Shown here piece by piece: positions 12,696-23,895 of a stretch of DNA of 64,000 nt (within the stretch, counting starts at the first letter, position 1; every line of letters begins with the position of its first letter). Location of the stretch: assembly GCA_030490835.1 (NCBI GenBank), contig CM059973.1, positions 82,103,221-82,167,220 of the forward strand. Direction: 5' to 3'. Both the position numbers and the translations under genes were made by a program. The notes under the pieces are model-generated. The model saw only the letters and a program-made list of their open reading frames with translations. It was not told the origin of the DNA and searched no databases. Source of the stretch: Annona cherimola. Its lineage: Eukaryota > Streptophyta > Magnoliopsida > Magnoliales > Annonaceae.

Positions 12696-13283
12696 TCAGT
12701 ACTCTGGAAAGCCTTTCATTGTCTCCACAACTGGTGGCGAGATGGACTTGACCATGGTGGGAGGAGAGAAAACCGAATCTGGGTATCTGTACAGCGGCCC
12801 CGACGAAGCGAAGAGATGCGTGGGAGTGGGTGTGAAGAGCGGTATCTCAGATAAAAAGGGATTCTGCGGCTCGAAAACCGGTGTGGCAATGCAGTTCTCA
12901 TCAGCAGCAGCGACGGAGGGCTTCGCGGAATCATCGTGGCCAGCGATTGCTTTTGCACCTGCTTCGGACTCAGGCAGCTGCTGGGGTGCCGGGTCTTCGG
13001 ATCGAGAGAGGCCGGTTAGCTTCTGAACTAGAGCCATGAAGTCGCGCGCCTGAGTGTGGATGATTTTGGGCGAGTGTGTGTATATGATGACTGGGTGGCG
13101 TTGCTGCTGCTGGGACTGGGACTGCTTGGCAGCGGCTGGAGCAATGGAGAGAGATGAAGACGACGTCGACGATGATGGCTTTTGGATGGAGTGGGAATCC
13201 TTGTTTATCTTCAGTGGGGTCGGGCGTGGCCCATTGAGCTCGCGGCGAAGGTGGTGGTAATCATGGAATTGAGATGGGCTCAT
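12696..13283 (-). CDS. VQ motif-containing protein, VQ8/MKS1-like
   Basis: Intact, intronless 195-residue protein. The VQ signature FxxxVQxLTG is present as FMALVQKLTG, preceded by VIIYTHSPKIIHTQARD. The N-terminal block LNGPRPTPLKINKDSHSI matches the conserved block of MKS1/VQ21 and VQ8-type proteins. A serine-rich linker follows at about residues 36-52 and a glutamine run near 53-60. The C-terminal part is rich in proline, serine and phenylalanine, with short SPP/SPS-type sites. VQ proteins of this kind are plant nuclear cofactors that bind group I/IIc WRKY factors, and MKS1 is a MAP-kinase substrate; that role is inferred from family membership. The start MSPSQF is chosen because it gives the family N-terminus and because a CT-rich leader lies directly upstream. 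Assignment to VQ8 rather than VQ21 is tentative. No neighbouring gene is linked. Confidence 0.93.
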   Translation of the reverse strand: MSPSQFHDYHHLRRELNGPRPTPLKINKDSHSIQKPSSSTSSSSLSIAPAAAKQSQSQQQQRHPVIIYTHSPKIIHTQARDFMALVQKLTGLSRSEDPAPQQLPESEAGAKAIAGHDDSAKPSVAAADENCIATPVFEPQNPFLSEIPLFTPTPTHLFASSGPLYRYPDSVFSPPTMVKSISPPVVETMKGFPEY

Positions 13284-13295
13284 GCTGTAAGCGAT

Positions 13296-13298
<3 letters not shown>

Positions 13299-13335
<37 letters not shown>

Positions 13336-13447
13336 GATGGTGTTTTGGTGGAACACAGAGAGAGAGAGAGAGCTGTAGATTGATATATACGGATAGGTGA
13401 GATGCATATGAATTATGAAGACGAGGGAGGGAGGGAGGGAGGGAGGA
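13299..13447. repeat. GA-rich leader/promoter microsatellites of the VQ gene
   Basis: A (GA)17 tract (13299-13332) sits 15 bp upstream of the VQ start codon. A second (GA)n tract lies at about 13355-13371 and a (GGGA)n tract at 13428-13447. On the coding strand these are CT repeats typical of plant 5' leaders. A TATATA box on the minus strand lies near 13383-13388, about 100 bp before the ATG. GA repeats are also binding sites of plant BPC proteins; whether they act here is unknown. Confidence 0.75.
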
Positions 13448-13481
13448 AGGGATTGAGGCAGGCAGCCAGCAATTCTGACCG

Positions 13482-13486
13482 TTGAC
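13482..13486 (+). promoter_or_regulatory. W-box core in the VQ gene upstream region
   Basis: TTGAC in the context CCGTTGACG, about 200 bp upstream of the VQ start codon. A second core (GTCAA) occurs near 13707-13712. WRKY factors bind this core, and VQ proteins partner with WRKYs, so feedback is plausible but a 5-bp match is weak evidence. Confidence 0.35.
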
Positions 13487-13499
13487 GAAGAGTGCGCTG

Positions 13500-14908
13500 G
13501 GAGGATGCTCGCCATTTGCGTCGAAACTGTTATAAAAAGATGTTGTTTTGGACGCAATCGTCGCCTCCACTTGCGAACTAAGTCACATTTTCAACATTCG
13601 AATGAACCAGGAGTTCATCTGCTCTGTTTTTTTTTTTTTTTTTGGATAAATGCCTCCCAACCGTCCGTCTCGTCATCCATTGATAAGATTAACGCTGTTG
13701 ATTGATTGTCAATGTCGCGGTTGCGGATCGGTAGATATATTAAAATAAGTGAAAGAAGAGGAAATTAATTATTTCACCAGCTAGATGTCAAAATTTTCAT
13801 TATTCAAACATGCACGCCTCGACCAATGTCGTTCTACTGTAGGATTGATTGTAATTCGTTTGGTGAGTATGATCATATCCAAAGATTCATTGTTTTTAGC
13901 ACGAGTTTGTTACGATTTTCAATATATATATATATATATATTTCAATTGAAATTCAAATGTATCACAAATTAAAAGACAATTAGTGGGTTTTTTTTTTAC
14001 CAAACATTTAGTGGGTATCTTTTGGGCACTCAGATATATATATAGATATTAGTTTCTCAATATTGTTATCTAAATAAGTAACTTTTAGCATAAAGAATGA
14101 ATTAGATTAAAGCTAGATATCATAATTAATGGGGTTTGCGCCCCAATTCGGTTGAATCCGGCTGCTAATAAAATTAAATCGATAAATTCATCTGTACAGG
14201 AGTATTTTTAGTTAACGGGAAATACAAGGGTAAATGGGCCCATGTCTATAAGTAAAATTGAAATCACATAGGTCATATAATTTAAAATCATCCATGATAA
14301 CTTGTGTGGATAATTTCTACTTAAAAAATATAAATTTTTGTGTGTGACTTAGAAAATATAGATTTATTTACATATATATTAGAATATTAGAATATTTTAT
14401 AAAATTATTTATCTACATAAGTTTGAAGCTTTAGATAATTTAGCCGTTGAATTAACAACTATAGAATAAATTAATAAAAAAAGTTATAGACTAAATAAAT
14501 AATTCTAAACACAATAAATAAACTTAATTTTATTCTTATCATCAAACGAGTCCTGTTTGCAACTAGCGGACTCAGCTGGCTGCGTCCTACTATCGAATGA
14601 TGCGCCTTCCTCTCTGGGAAATATGGGTACATGCAGGCCGACGTGATTCAATTCCTTTGTGTCCTTGTTGCCTTGTGGGGCTAACTATAGATATATTGTA
14701 TATAAACCTTTCTAATTTTTTTTTCCCCTCAAGCGTCGAGTAAGGATATACTGTACATAACAATGCAATGTTGTAACATGCGGAGTTCAGCCATTTTAGT
14801 TTTCGGTGGTTCAGAGTTTAATCCGATCGCATCTACTTTATTAAAACTAAAATCCATACCAAAGGTATAACTTTTTTTTTTAAAAAAAAATAAATAACAA
14901 GGGTCCGT
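13500..14908. other. intergenic, no supported gene
   Basis: Region upstream of the VQ gene. Contains a T run near 13628-13643 and an (AT)n tract near 13922-13940. No further feature can be supported. Confidence 0.5.
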
Positions 14909-14917
14909 TTACTAATG

Positions 14918-15266
14918 GGAGTGCAATCCTATGCACCCGGGTGTACTACACCTATTTTTTTTAATTTTTTTTGAAAATTTTTTTACACAACGGTTAATCT
15001 AGGTTTATTTAACATATGTATCAATTTTTGCTATTTTTGGAGACTTTTAGATATTTTTTTTAGATTTTTAAAAATCAGTGGCATTTTTCAGTAGATATTT
15101 TAAATTACTGAAAATGCCACTGATTTTTAAAAATCTAAAAAAAATATCTAAAAATCTCCAAAAATAGTAAAAATTGATACATATGTTAAACAAATCTATA
15201 TTAATAGCGTCATGAAAAAATTAAAAAAATAGGTGTAGTACACCCGGGTGCATAGGATTGCACTCC
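14918..15266. mobile_element. fold-back MITE family A, copy 2 (best preserved)
   Basis: Exact 9-bp duplication TTACTAATG on both sides (14909-14917 and 15267-15275). The first 36 bp, starting GGAGTGCAATCCTATGCACC, are a perfect inverted match to the last 36 bp. The arms contain the palindrome CACCCGGGTG. Inside, TAAAAATCAGTGGCATTTT and its complement meet at the centre, so nearly the whole 349-bp element can fold into one hairpin. No coding capacity. Assigned to Mutator-like MITEs on target-site length and arm length. Confidence 0.93.
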
Positions 15267-15367
15267 TTACTAATGAGGGTAAAAGATGAAGTACAAAGAT
15301 GAGGAGCATATAGGAGCAAAATACAAAAAGTAAATTAGTCAAGTAATTAAAATGTTAAAGTATGATT

Positions 15368-15880
15368 TAGGAATGTATTTTGGATAGGGTATTCATGTGT
15401 GGATACTAAGATAGATTTCTATTTTTATTCGCATAAGTAGATAAGTTCCAAATAAAAAAAAAGTACCTAGTTCTATTTGGATGTGGTAGGTTCTAAGGTA
15501 CCCGGAATCTCCCTGAATTATTAATATATATTTATAAAAAAAAATTTTATATTGAAAGATAAATATATATTTAAAATAGATAGAAACTTTTTTAATTTAT
15601 CTGTTGTTTAGTAGATTTAATGAATGTATTTTGAAAATTATATTATTATCATTTCGATTATAAGTTTTTAAATAAGATTTATAATAAAAATTTAGTTTTC
15701 AAATATAATATAAATTGTATTTTAAAAATCAATGATTAGAATTAACTGGACCTTAAAAAATAAAACAGGATAATTATAAAGCTGACTTGACTTAAACTAT
15801 AGTAAAACAGGATTTTTTAAGATAATGCAAGGTTACAATTGATCCCGAACCAAACTTACTTAACCTATGTTACACCCCTA
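15368..15880. mobile_element. probable small hAT-type element, degenerate left end
   Basis: The right end reads TTACACCCCTA, the inverse of TAGGGGTGTAA. The left end is TAGGAATGTA, two changes from the right. Flanking 8-mers are GTATGATT (15360-15367) and ATATGATT (15881-15888), seven of eight identical. The interior is AT-rich and non-coding. Confidence 0.5.
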
Positions 15881-16693
15881 ATATGATTATAAAGTGTGTA
15901 AGAAAGTTGGACTAGTCTGATTTCTACAACAAGACATTATTTTGTTTGTTGGGATAAGGGGTATACACAACCGGCACGAAGTTGACCCTTTCTAAACCAA
16001 CTCAATATAATAATTATATACTTCAAGCTTGTTTAAGAAGTAATTAAATGGTTACGTAACTAAGCAGTAAGCATCAACGTCATCCCAAAATCTCAAATCA
16101 TTGAAAACAAATTAGATTTTTTTAATCTTACGTGAAAAATTAGCCTTGTAGACTGCAATTAATTAGCTGGTAAATGGTATCATCCCTGGTCAAACTCGAA
16201 CATTTAATTTGACTTTCGTGATTTGACCGGATGGCCTATGGGTACTTCCCAAACTTGAAGTTGGCGGTAGAGACAGCCCACGCCCACCATCCATTAATAA
16301 ATCAGCATGTCCCATTGCGACTGGGACGAAACCACCGACGTCTTCATGGAATTGGATCAATGGATTTGCGTGTCTGGATTTTCTTGAAGATTTTTATTTT
16401 TCCAACTTGATTTGGTGTATACTTTTCCAAATAATTTAACTTTTTCATTGTCATTTTCATAAATATAATTATAAGTTTTCAACCATGGGGGATTTTTCTA
16501 CGTAAATTTTATTTTTTATTACTGAAATATATCTAAATTAATTGCTATTATTTTAATAATAGTATTAATTTGACCAAATCTGTAACTATAATAGTTCTGA
16601 AGGTGGTTTTTATTTTGAATTAAAGAAAAAATTAAAATTTCAAAACTCAAATAGTTCACTCAATCCGACGGCAAACTTGTTACTTAGAAAGTA
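15881..16693. other. intergenic, no supported gene
   Basis: Mixed composition between 15900 and 16400, then AT-rich. No domain, element end or RNA gene was identified. Confidence 0.5.
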
Positions 16694-17057
16694 AGGAACA
16701 TGATTTCATCCACCCAGGTGCACTTAGCTTTGTGCACCCGGTGCAAACACTTATTTTTTTATTTTTTCAAAATTTTTTTACATGAATGTTAATCTAAATG
16801 AATTTAACATGTGTATCAATTTTTATCATTTTTGAAGATTTTTAGATATTTGTTTTGAATTTTTTTAAAGCAGCGACATTTTTTATAATAAAAAATTTTA
16901 AAAATATATCTAAAAATCTCCAAAAATTATACACATGTTAAATACACTTAGATTAACAATATTGTAAAAATAATTTTCAAAAAAATAATAATAAATAGGT
17001 TAAATACACCATGTGCACTGAAGCTAAGTGCACTCCGGTGAATGAAATCATATTCCT
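16694..17057. mobile_element. fold-back MITE family A, copy 3
   Basis: Left end GGAACATGATTTCATCCACC and right end (reverse complement) GGAATATGATTTCATTCACC are inverted repeats that continue into the GTGCACTTAGCTT and CACCCGG core shared by the family. The fold-back interior is present. No clear 9-bp duplication could be read, so it is an older copy. Confidence 0.75.
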
Positions 17058-17066
17058 AGAATTAGA

Positions 17067-17453
17067 GGATATGGTATATCATAACTTGTATGTCGCTGAC
17101 AGCCTCAATGCACCTAGGTGTATTTTACCCTTTTTTAATTTTTTTGAAATTTTAAAACTTTTAATTTAGGTGTATTAAAATGTGTATTAATTTTTATGAA
17201 TTTTGGAGACTTTTAGATTTTTGTATTTGATTTCTAAAAATCAGTAGCATTTTCGTAACTTATGAATTATGAAAACGCCATTGATTTTAAAAAATAAAAA
17301 ATAAAAATCTAAAAGTCTCAAAAAATTGTAAAAATTAATACACATGTTAAATACACATAGATTAACAGCTGCATAAAAAATCTCAAAAAATTTAAAAATA
17401 AATTTTTGCACTTGGGTGTACTGAAGCTCAATGCACCCGGGTGCGTTGTATCC
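17067..17453. mobile_element. fold-back MITE family A, copy 4
   Basis: Core CTCAATGCACCTAGGTG at about 17104 and the inverted CACTTGGGTG...CACCCGGGTG at about 17410-17443 bracket the family hairpin (TCAGTAGCATTTTCGTAA and its complement). The right end reads GTATCC and the left GGATAT. It begins about 10 bp after copy 3 ends. No convincing duplication; the left arm is rearranged. Confidence 0.65.
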
Positions 17454-17728
17454 AGACTCTAATTTGTAATGGTGAATATGCAAACTAATTTCAATTAAAA
17501 CTCATCCCAAAACTTGTTTCTTGTATGGAATGTTTGACAGCGATGATATAAAATGAAGAAAAGAGAGATATCAGGTAACAGGCCCCACTTCTATTGAACT
17601 TCTTTTTTATGTAAATTCTTTTATTTTTAATATTTTTATAATCCATGAAAAATCTATTCAATGTATTGTATTTAATATATTTATATTATTATCAAAATTC
17701 TCTCATTTGCTATCCTCATTTGACATTT

Positions 17729-17915
17729 GGGGTGTGTTTGGATTCAAGTAATCTATGAGAAAAATATTTTGCTACTTTTTAAACGTATTTTTTTTTTATG
17801 ATTTCACATCTTAACTATTTAATTATTCTATATCTTCATTGTTATTATATTCTATTTAGTTTCTCACATCTTTCCATATAACTATCATATTTTTCTCTCT
17901 TTATTTCTATTTTAC

Positions 17916-17956
<41 letters not shown>

Positions 17957-18025
17957 ATTTCTCACTTTTAAAAATCTATTATATTTTCCAGTTCCCCACA
18001 ATTATTTCTTCACAAAAACGCACCC
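17729..18025. mobile_element. Tourist-like MITE containing an (AT)n microsatellite
   Basis: Starts GGGGTGTGTTTGG and ends at an eroded inverse near ACGCACCCG. Internal blocks (CTATTTAATTATTCTATATC, TATAACTATCATATTTTT) match other copies. A (TA)n run at 17921-17953 has expanded within it. Confidence 0.5.
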
Positions 18026-18818
18026 GTCTTGACTTACACCGGCCGATCACGGAAAATCATCAAAACCAGAGTGTATTCGGTAATAAGCCAACAGAATGAA
18101 GTTAACATGTCCATTTTTGATCGTCCGAGATTTACGGCTTTTTATACTTTTCTTACTTATAGCCTGAATATGTGTGAATTCAATGGCCATAAGGAATCCT
18201 CCCGATAGCACTTGGGGGCGTTTTCTCATTCAAGATCCAGTGGACCGGAAGAAAAGTCTGCCCTTGATTCCTCTGCCGGTTTGTAGTTGCCGGAGGAATT
18301 CAAAGTCCACGATGGATTATGATTCACGGGATGTGAAAGTTCTGAAAAATACTTTGGTTTGAAAGTTAGTCACGCCTTAAAAGTCACAATTACAAAGTCG
18401 TGTTAGATTTAGATATATACATATATACTGCCATTAAAAGCTCAGCCGTCTTAATTCATCCAAACAAGGAATGGCCCACTCAAGTTACACCGACACGAGG
18501 AAATTCGACAAATGACCACTTTTAGGATGAATAAATGCGAAACCCAACCTGAACCAGACATTAAGACGGCCCTCCCATACCGCAGTTAATACGGGCTCCG
18601 CCGAATGGAGGGGCCGGATTATGTCCGGTTCAGGATGGTTTGAGCCAGCTTGTGACGTAAATATAAAATCATTATCATATATTCAATATTAGAGAATTCA
18701 GTAAACGTTTTTCGAGTAAAGCATATTAAGTATTATAACTGAAATTGGCTATACTATATAGTTGATACTCCACTAATTAGCCCAACAATATAATCACACG
18801 TGATAATTCTATGTATAC
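18026..18818. other. intergenic, no supported gene
   Basis: Balanced composition. Open frames on both strands near 18047-18362 are short and unlike any family I know. Confidence 0.5.
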
Positions 18819-19198
18819 GGAGGATGTGATACTGTTAACCCGAGTTAAACAAATATTTTGCTTAGTCCACCTCAAATAACCCATCTATAATAAAAAAATT
18901 AATTTTTTCATACACTTATTTATGTAAGTATATTTAACATATAAACCAAGTTTTACCATTTTCAGATATGTGTATATATATATTTTTAATATTTTAAACA
19001 TCTACGTGTATATAAGTATTTTTAAAAATCTCAAAAAAAAATATACATATATCCAAAAATAGTAAAACTTGATTATATGTTAAATATACTTACATAAACA
19101 AATATATGAAGAAAAACGTAAAAAAATATTGTAAATGAATTTTTTGAAGTGAACTAAGCAGAGGATTCACTTGGATTGAGCTAACAGGATCACTCCTC
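18819..19198. mobile_element. fold-back MITE family B, copy 1
   Basis: Left arm GATACTGTTAACCCGAG...TTGCTTAGTCCACCTC is mirrored by GAAGTGAACTAAGCA...GAGCTAACAGGATCACTCC at the right. The interior folds back (AAACCAAGTTTTACCATTTT and its complement). No clear target duplication, partly because the right flank is an AT microsatellite. Confidence 0.7.
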
Positions 19199-19992
19199 AT
19201 ATATATATATATATTAAGTATTATAAGCCTTTTTTCATTTTTATGTAGGATTATAAGTAATCTTTATATATACTAAAATTTTATTTATTTGTGATTGTAC
19301 CTTTTTTTTACTAAAATTGCAATTATGTGGATGAATTAAAACTTAGTGAAACTATGCATATAGATATTTAAAATATTTATAGTTATACCTTTGACAATTA
19401 TAATCTTTTGATTTTTATAAAGGCTATTTTTGCTAACTCCAAAACACCCATTATGTGAGCCCAAGGCCTTAGTGCAATGGGTGCTCATGGTTGGTACTCT
19501 GCCAAAACACATAGTATCAATTCAGGCAAGGGGAGTTTTTCTCTCATTTTCAGGAATATCTCCTATCCAAATATCTTGGGGTTTATACCTAATCTAAAAT
19601 TAAGAACATATATATGACATGGTTGAGTGGTAATATAAGATATAAAAAAAAACTCATTATGTTTTTAACATAATTCAATTAATGTACCAAAGATCACCTT
19701 AGTAAGATACGTTGGAAAACGATAATTAATTTTAAAACGATTTAATAAATTTATATTTATTAGCATCCACTATGCAATGCAATCATGGTGGTTTTTGTTA
19801 TATAAACTAAATTATATTAATGAATACAATTAGTGGTTTTGGATTTATCAAAAAATTATATGTTTATAAAATTAAGAGGTTGAAACTTGCATGGTAAGTT
19901 GCAAATATTTTAAATATGCATATTTATAATAAGCTTCAATCATAGGCATAAACACAAATTTTGTAAAAATCTATAAGTACGAGACCAATAAC
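19199..19992. other. intergenic; weak SINE-like segment near 19455-19540
   Basis: GAGCCCAAGGCCTTAGTGCA near 19458 resembles a segment near 40112 (GAGCCCAGTGCTTCCGACAC), which suggests two copies of an old tRNA-derived repeat. The promoter boxes are too eroded to call firmly. Confidence 0.3.
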
Positions 19993-20253
19993 GAAGCGCA
20001 ATCTTATGCACCGGGTACATTGAGCCTCAATGCACCCGGGTGTACTACACCTATTTTTTTTTTTGAAATTTTTTTGTACACAATGGTTAATATAGGTTTA
20101 TTTAACATATGTATCAATTTTTACTATTTTTGGAGACTTTTAGATATTTTTTTTAGATTTTTAAAAATCAGTGATATTTTCAGTAATTTTAACAGCTTCA
20201 TGAAAAAAATTTCTAAAAAAAATAAAAAAAATAGGTGTATAGGATTGCGCTCC
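19993..20253. mobile_element. fold-back MITE family A, copy 5 (internally deleted)
   Basis: Exact 9-bp duplication ACCAATAAC (19984-19992 and 20254-20262). Ends GAAGCGCAATCTTATGCACC and, reversed, GGAGCGCAATCCTATACACC. At 261 bp it is about 90 bp shorter than copy 2 and has lost much of the right half of the hairpin, so its left half is much longer than its right half. Confidence 0.88.
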
Positions 20254-20298
20254 ACCAATAACACCTAAATTTTTCTCTCTCTATATATATATTTTTAA

Positions 20299-20698
20299 GA
20301 GAAATAATCTTGTTAGTTTGGGCTAAGTAAATGACTTACTTATCCCACCTCAAAAAATCTATTTAAATTTTTTTACTTTTTCATATACTTGTTTATTTAA
20401 GTGCATTTAATATATAAATCAAGTTTTACCATTTTTGGATATTTGTATATATTTTTTCGAAAATTTTAAACCTAAGGTTATTTTAGCCATTTAAAATTAT
20501 CCTTATGTTTAAAATATTAAAAAAATATATATGCATATCCATTTCATATATACATCCATAGATGGTAAAATTTGATTTATATATTAAATACATCTATATC
20601 AACAAGTTTATGAGGAAAAAGCAAAAAGATATTTAAACGAGTTTTGAGGTGGGCTAAGTAAATCATTTACTTAATCCAAACTAACAAGATCATTTCTC
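20299..20698. mobile_element. fold-back MITE family B, copy 2
   Basis: Ends GAGAAATAATCTTGTTAGTT and, reversed, GAGAAATGATCTTGTTAGTT. Flanked by ATTTTTAA on both sides (8 identical bases; one further base differs). Each arm contains the near-palindrome CTAAGTAAATGATTTACTT. The interior folds back around the family body. Confidence 0.82.
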
Positions 20699-20706
20699 AT
20701 TTTTAA

Positions 20707-21472
20707 TCATTTCAAAATTTAATGGTTCCCATCCCGACATAAAAACGAAATGAAAATTATTGTATTTGAAATTTAAAAAATATAAAAATTCGAAAACCAT
20801 AGTTTTTGTATATAAACTAAATACATATGGGGGCACAAAAATGAAATGGCAAACAGAAATAGCTTAAAATATTTGTATGTATCGACGCATATAATATATA
20901 TTGCATTGAATCAATACCCTAAAATTAGTTTGTTTGGATACTTGATAACTCCGGATCGAATTGCGACATGGACGTTCTAGATTGATTCAAAATCAAGCAA
21001 AGGGGTTGCTTATTAACAGTCAGGATTGCTCCATTTGTCAGTGTTCATCACCACTTCGGCAACGGGCTTAAGTACAACACCTTTGAGCCCATTCAAATAT
21101 ATAAGCAACATCATAAAGTCATGAGATCCGCTAACAATACTAACTAGTTAGCAAAGACATGCGATGTGAGGCCATAAACCCCATGGCAGTGCAATAAAAA
21201 GCTCGATTATTTTTTTTAAAAAAATCATGCAAATAAGGATTGCTTCGGTGACCTAGAAAGCTAGGTAGATTTTCATTCGAGTTGTCAACATTTGAAAATG
21301 ATTAATATAATCTTATTTTAAAAAATTCAAAAAATACTTAGAATTTTAGCTTAATCTAACGGTTGCATTTGTTAGCCGAAGCAAACAAGATTTTACCGCT
21401 TTAAAATGTTGAGGTACGCTGGTTTAAATTGAGTAAGGGCCATTTGAGGATGCATTTCACAACAAATGACGC
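20707..21472. other. intergenic, no supported gene
   Basis: AT-rich to 20990, then balanced. No coding or RNA feature can be supported. Confidence 0.45.
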
Positions 21473-21723
21473 TTTTGGGGTAGAATTTGTCTAATTGATA
21501 GAAACGATATGATATAATAGGAATAATGATGATAAGTAAAGAGAATAAAGTTAAAATAGATAAGTTAGTTGTATGGGTAGTTATGTAGAAATGATTGAAA
21601 AATACGGTAGTTTGTATAGGAAAATGTGAAAAAATAATTAAAAAATAGAATAGTTACGAAGAGTGAAAAATTTTAAATTAAAAAGTTTTAGTTGATATTT
21701 TTTTACCCCAACCAAACACACCA
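21473..21723. mobile_element. Tourist-like MITE, left end eroded
   Basis: Internal blocks ATATGATATAATAGGAATAA, AGATAAGTTAGTTGTATGGG and the right end ACCAAACACACC followed by ATAA match the other copies. The left end is only partly recognisable. Confidence 0.55.
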
Positions 21724-22462
21724 TAAGCTTTAATTTTCGGATTCCTAGCTCATCCATTTTGGCGGCCCCAAATACTTGAAGTCGAATGGCCAAAGCTTAG
21801 CCAAATAATTTCAGAAAGCAAGACTTCAGCGCTTTCTACGGAAATTAAGCGGCGGCTCGTTTGTCGTTACCGGACTGCTTCTAGATTAAACCGCCATGAC
21901 AGCACGTCAAAGAGGTGTTTATTCATGTCTTCGAAAGTGCGGAGGTCTTTACAGAAAAATTTCTTTAAGTGTATTTAATTGTAATACCAAGTTGTCACGG
22001 TATATAATACTAATAAAAAGAAATCCGGATGAGAAACACTGGATTAATTTTGGTTGTCTTGTGGGATGCCAAGGCCCAAAGAATGAGTTCCAAAACCGTT
22101 AGATAAAGATCCAGGACCTTATGCAAATCAGAACAAATAATGGTTCAGAGTCCAACAGGCTAAAACAGAACCCAAGTCCTGAGATGTATACATCAATGAT
22201 TGGGCTGCGTAAGAAATTAAAACGTTCAAACCCAGGTTTTACTAATCTCAATCTGATTATGCATTGATTGACTGGTCGACTGTTTACGAATAGGATGGGA
22301 CGGGATATGTCAGTAAAGGCGAAAAAGAATTGAGAAAAATTATATAAGAAGTCAAAAAAAATATATTAGCTCTTGAGAATAAAAAAAGTATTTTTTATTG
22401 AAAAATTCCATCGTTTTCCCGTCCCATTCTTGACTAGGGGGACGTTTAGTACGGTAAAAAAT
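21724..22462. other. intergenic, no supported gene
   Basis: Balanced-composition DNA. A 68-codon open frame near 21896 shows no recognisable domain. Confidence 0.45.
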
Positions 22463-22845
22463 CGGGGCTAATTGACAGGTGCATTCAGCTTCAGTGCACC
22501 CGGGTGCATTTCACTTTTTTTTTTGATATTCTTTTTATACAATTATTAATATATGTGTATTTAACATGTGTGTCAATTTTTACTATTTTTGAAGAATTTT
22601 AGATATTAATTTTTTATTTTTTAAAATCAGTGGAATTTTCGTAATTTATGAATTCATTAATTATGAAAATGCTACTAATTTTAAAAATTCAAAAAATTTA
22701 AAAGTATCTAAAATAGTAAAAAATTATTATATATGTTAAATACACTTAGATTAACAGTTCTATAAAATTTTTTTGACAAATTTGTAAAAAGATTTTTACA
22801 CCCACGTGCATCGAAGCTAAGTTCACCCGGGTATATTGTATCGTG
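22463..22845. mobile_element. fold-back MITE family A, copy 6
   Basis: Contains GTGCATTCAGCTTCAGTGCA followed by CACCCGGGTG on the left, and CACGTGCATCGAAGCTAAG then CACCCGGGTA on the right, around the family hairpin (AAATCAGTGGAATTTTCG and its complement). Outer limits are approximate and no duplication was found. Confidence 0.65.
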
Positions 22846-23197
22846 TTTTGTGAAAAATTGTAAGACCTTAGGAAATGAAAAAAGGAATATTTTGATAAAT
22901 GCGTAATTGATAAGAAATGATAAAGATAGATTTCGAATAAATAAGTTTCATGGAGGTAATTAATAAGAAAAATAATTGCATGTTGGGATAAAAGTAAAAT
23001 AATGTGAAGTAAAGAGTCGTACCTTGCACGACCGACTTCCCACACATTCCCCTCCTTTCCCATTCATCCTGTTTCCCAAACATCACCTAGTATTATAGAG
23101 AATGATGGTGCGAGTCCGCAACTCTTTTTCATTTCAAATACACAACAAAGATGTATAGAAGAGATCAATCAAAAGAACAAAAAAATTATAAAAGAAA

Positions 23198-23560
23198 AGA
23201 AGTGATCCTGTTAACTTCGGTTAACCAAATATCTTGTTTAGCTCACTTTAAAAAATTCATTACAATATTTTTTTTTGTGTTTTCTTCGTACACTTGTTTA
23301 TCTAAGTGTATTTAACATATAAACTAAATTTTATCATTTTTGGATATGTGTATATATTTTTTTGAGAAACAAGTGTTATTTTTTAAAAAAATCTCAAAAA
23401 ATATATGCGTATATTCAAAAATGATAAAACTTAGTTTATATATTAAATACACTTAAATAAACAAATATATACAAAAATAAAAAAAATTCTTATAAATGGA
23501 TGTTTTGAGATGAGCTAAGTAAGACATTTCCTTAGTCAAGGCTAACAGAATCAATCATCG
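23198..23560. mobile_element. fold-back MITE family B, copy 3
   Basis: Left arm GAAGTGATCCTGTTAACTTC; right arm GGCTAACAGAATCAATCATC. Flanking 9-mers TAAAAGAAA (23189-23197) and TAGAAGAAA (23561-23569) differ at one base, consistent with a 9-bp target duplication. The hairpin body is of the shared type. Confidence 0.75.
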
Positions 23561-23895
23561 TAGAAGAAAGGCAAAAAAAAATTAAAATTAAAATTTACGA
23601 GCAAGAACACCACCAAACATTCTGGTTTAACTAATTATAGTAAAGACGTATAGAAGAGTGGTAAAAAAAGAATACAGTTGACGTTAGCGGGTTGATCGAA
23701 TGTAGATAAATTGAGGTTTTAAAAAGACGTAATAAGCATGGAAATGTGAAGATTTATAATTAATGAATATGTAAACTTTTTATAGAGAACATGTTACTAG
23801 AGTGAAGCAAACAAATAAACTAGATATAAAATTTTTTAAAAAGTTGAAATGAAACGATCATAAAAAGTACTTAGTTTATTGCCAAATAATATTTT

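Noticed and set aside
12742..13260. Plus-strand open frames opposite the VQ gene
   Set aside because: They are antisense shadows of the VQ coding sequence, with composition dictated by its serine/proline codons.
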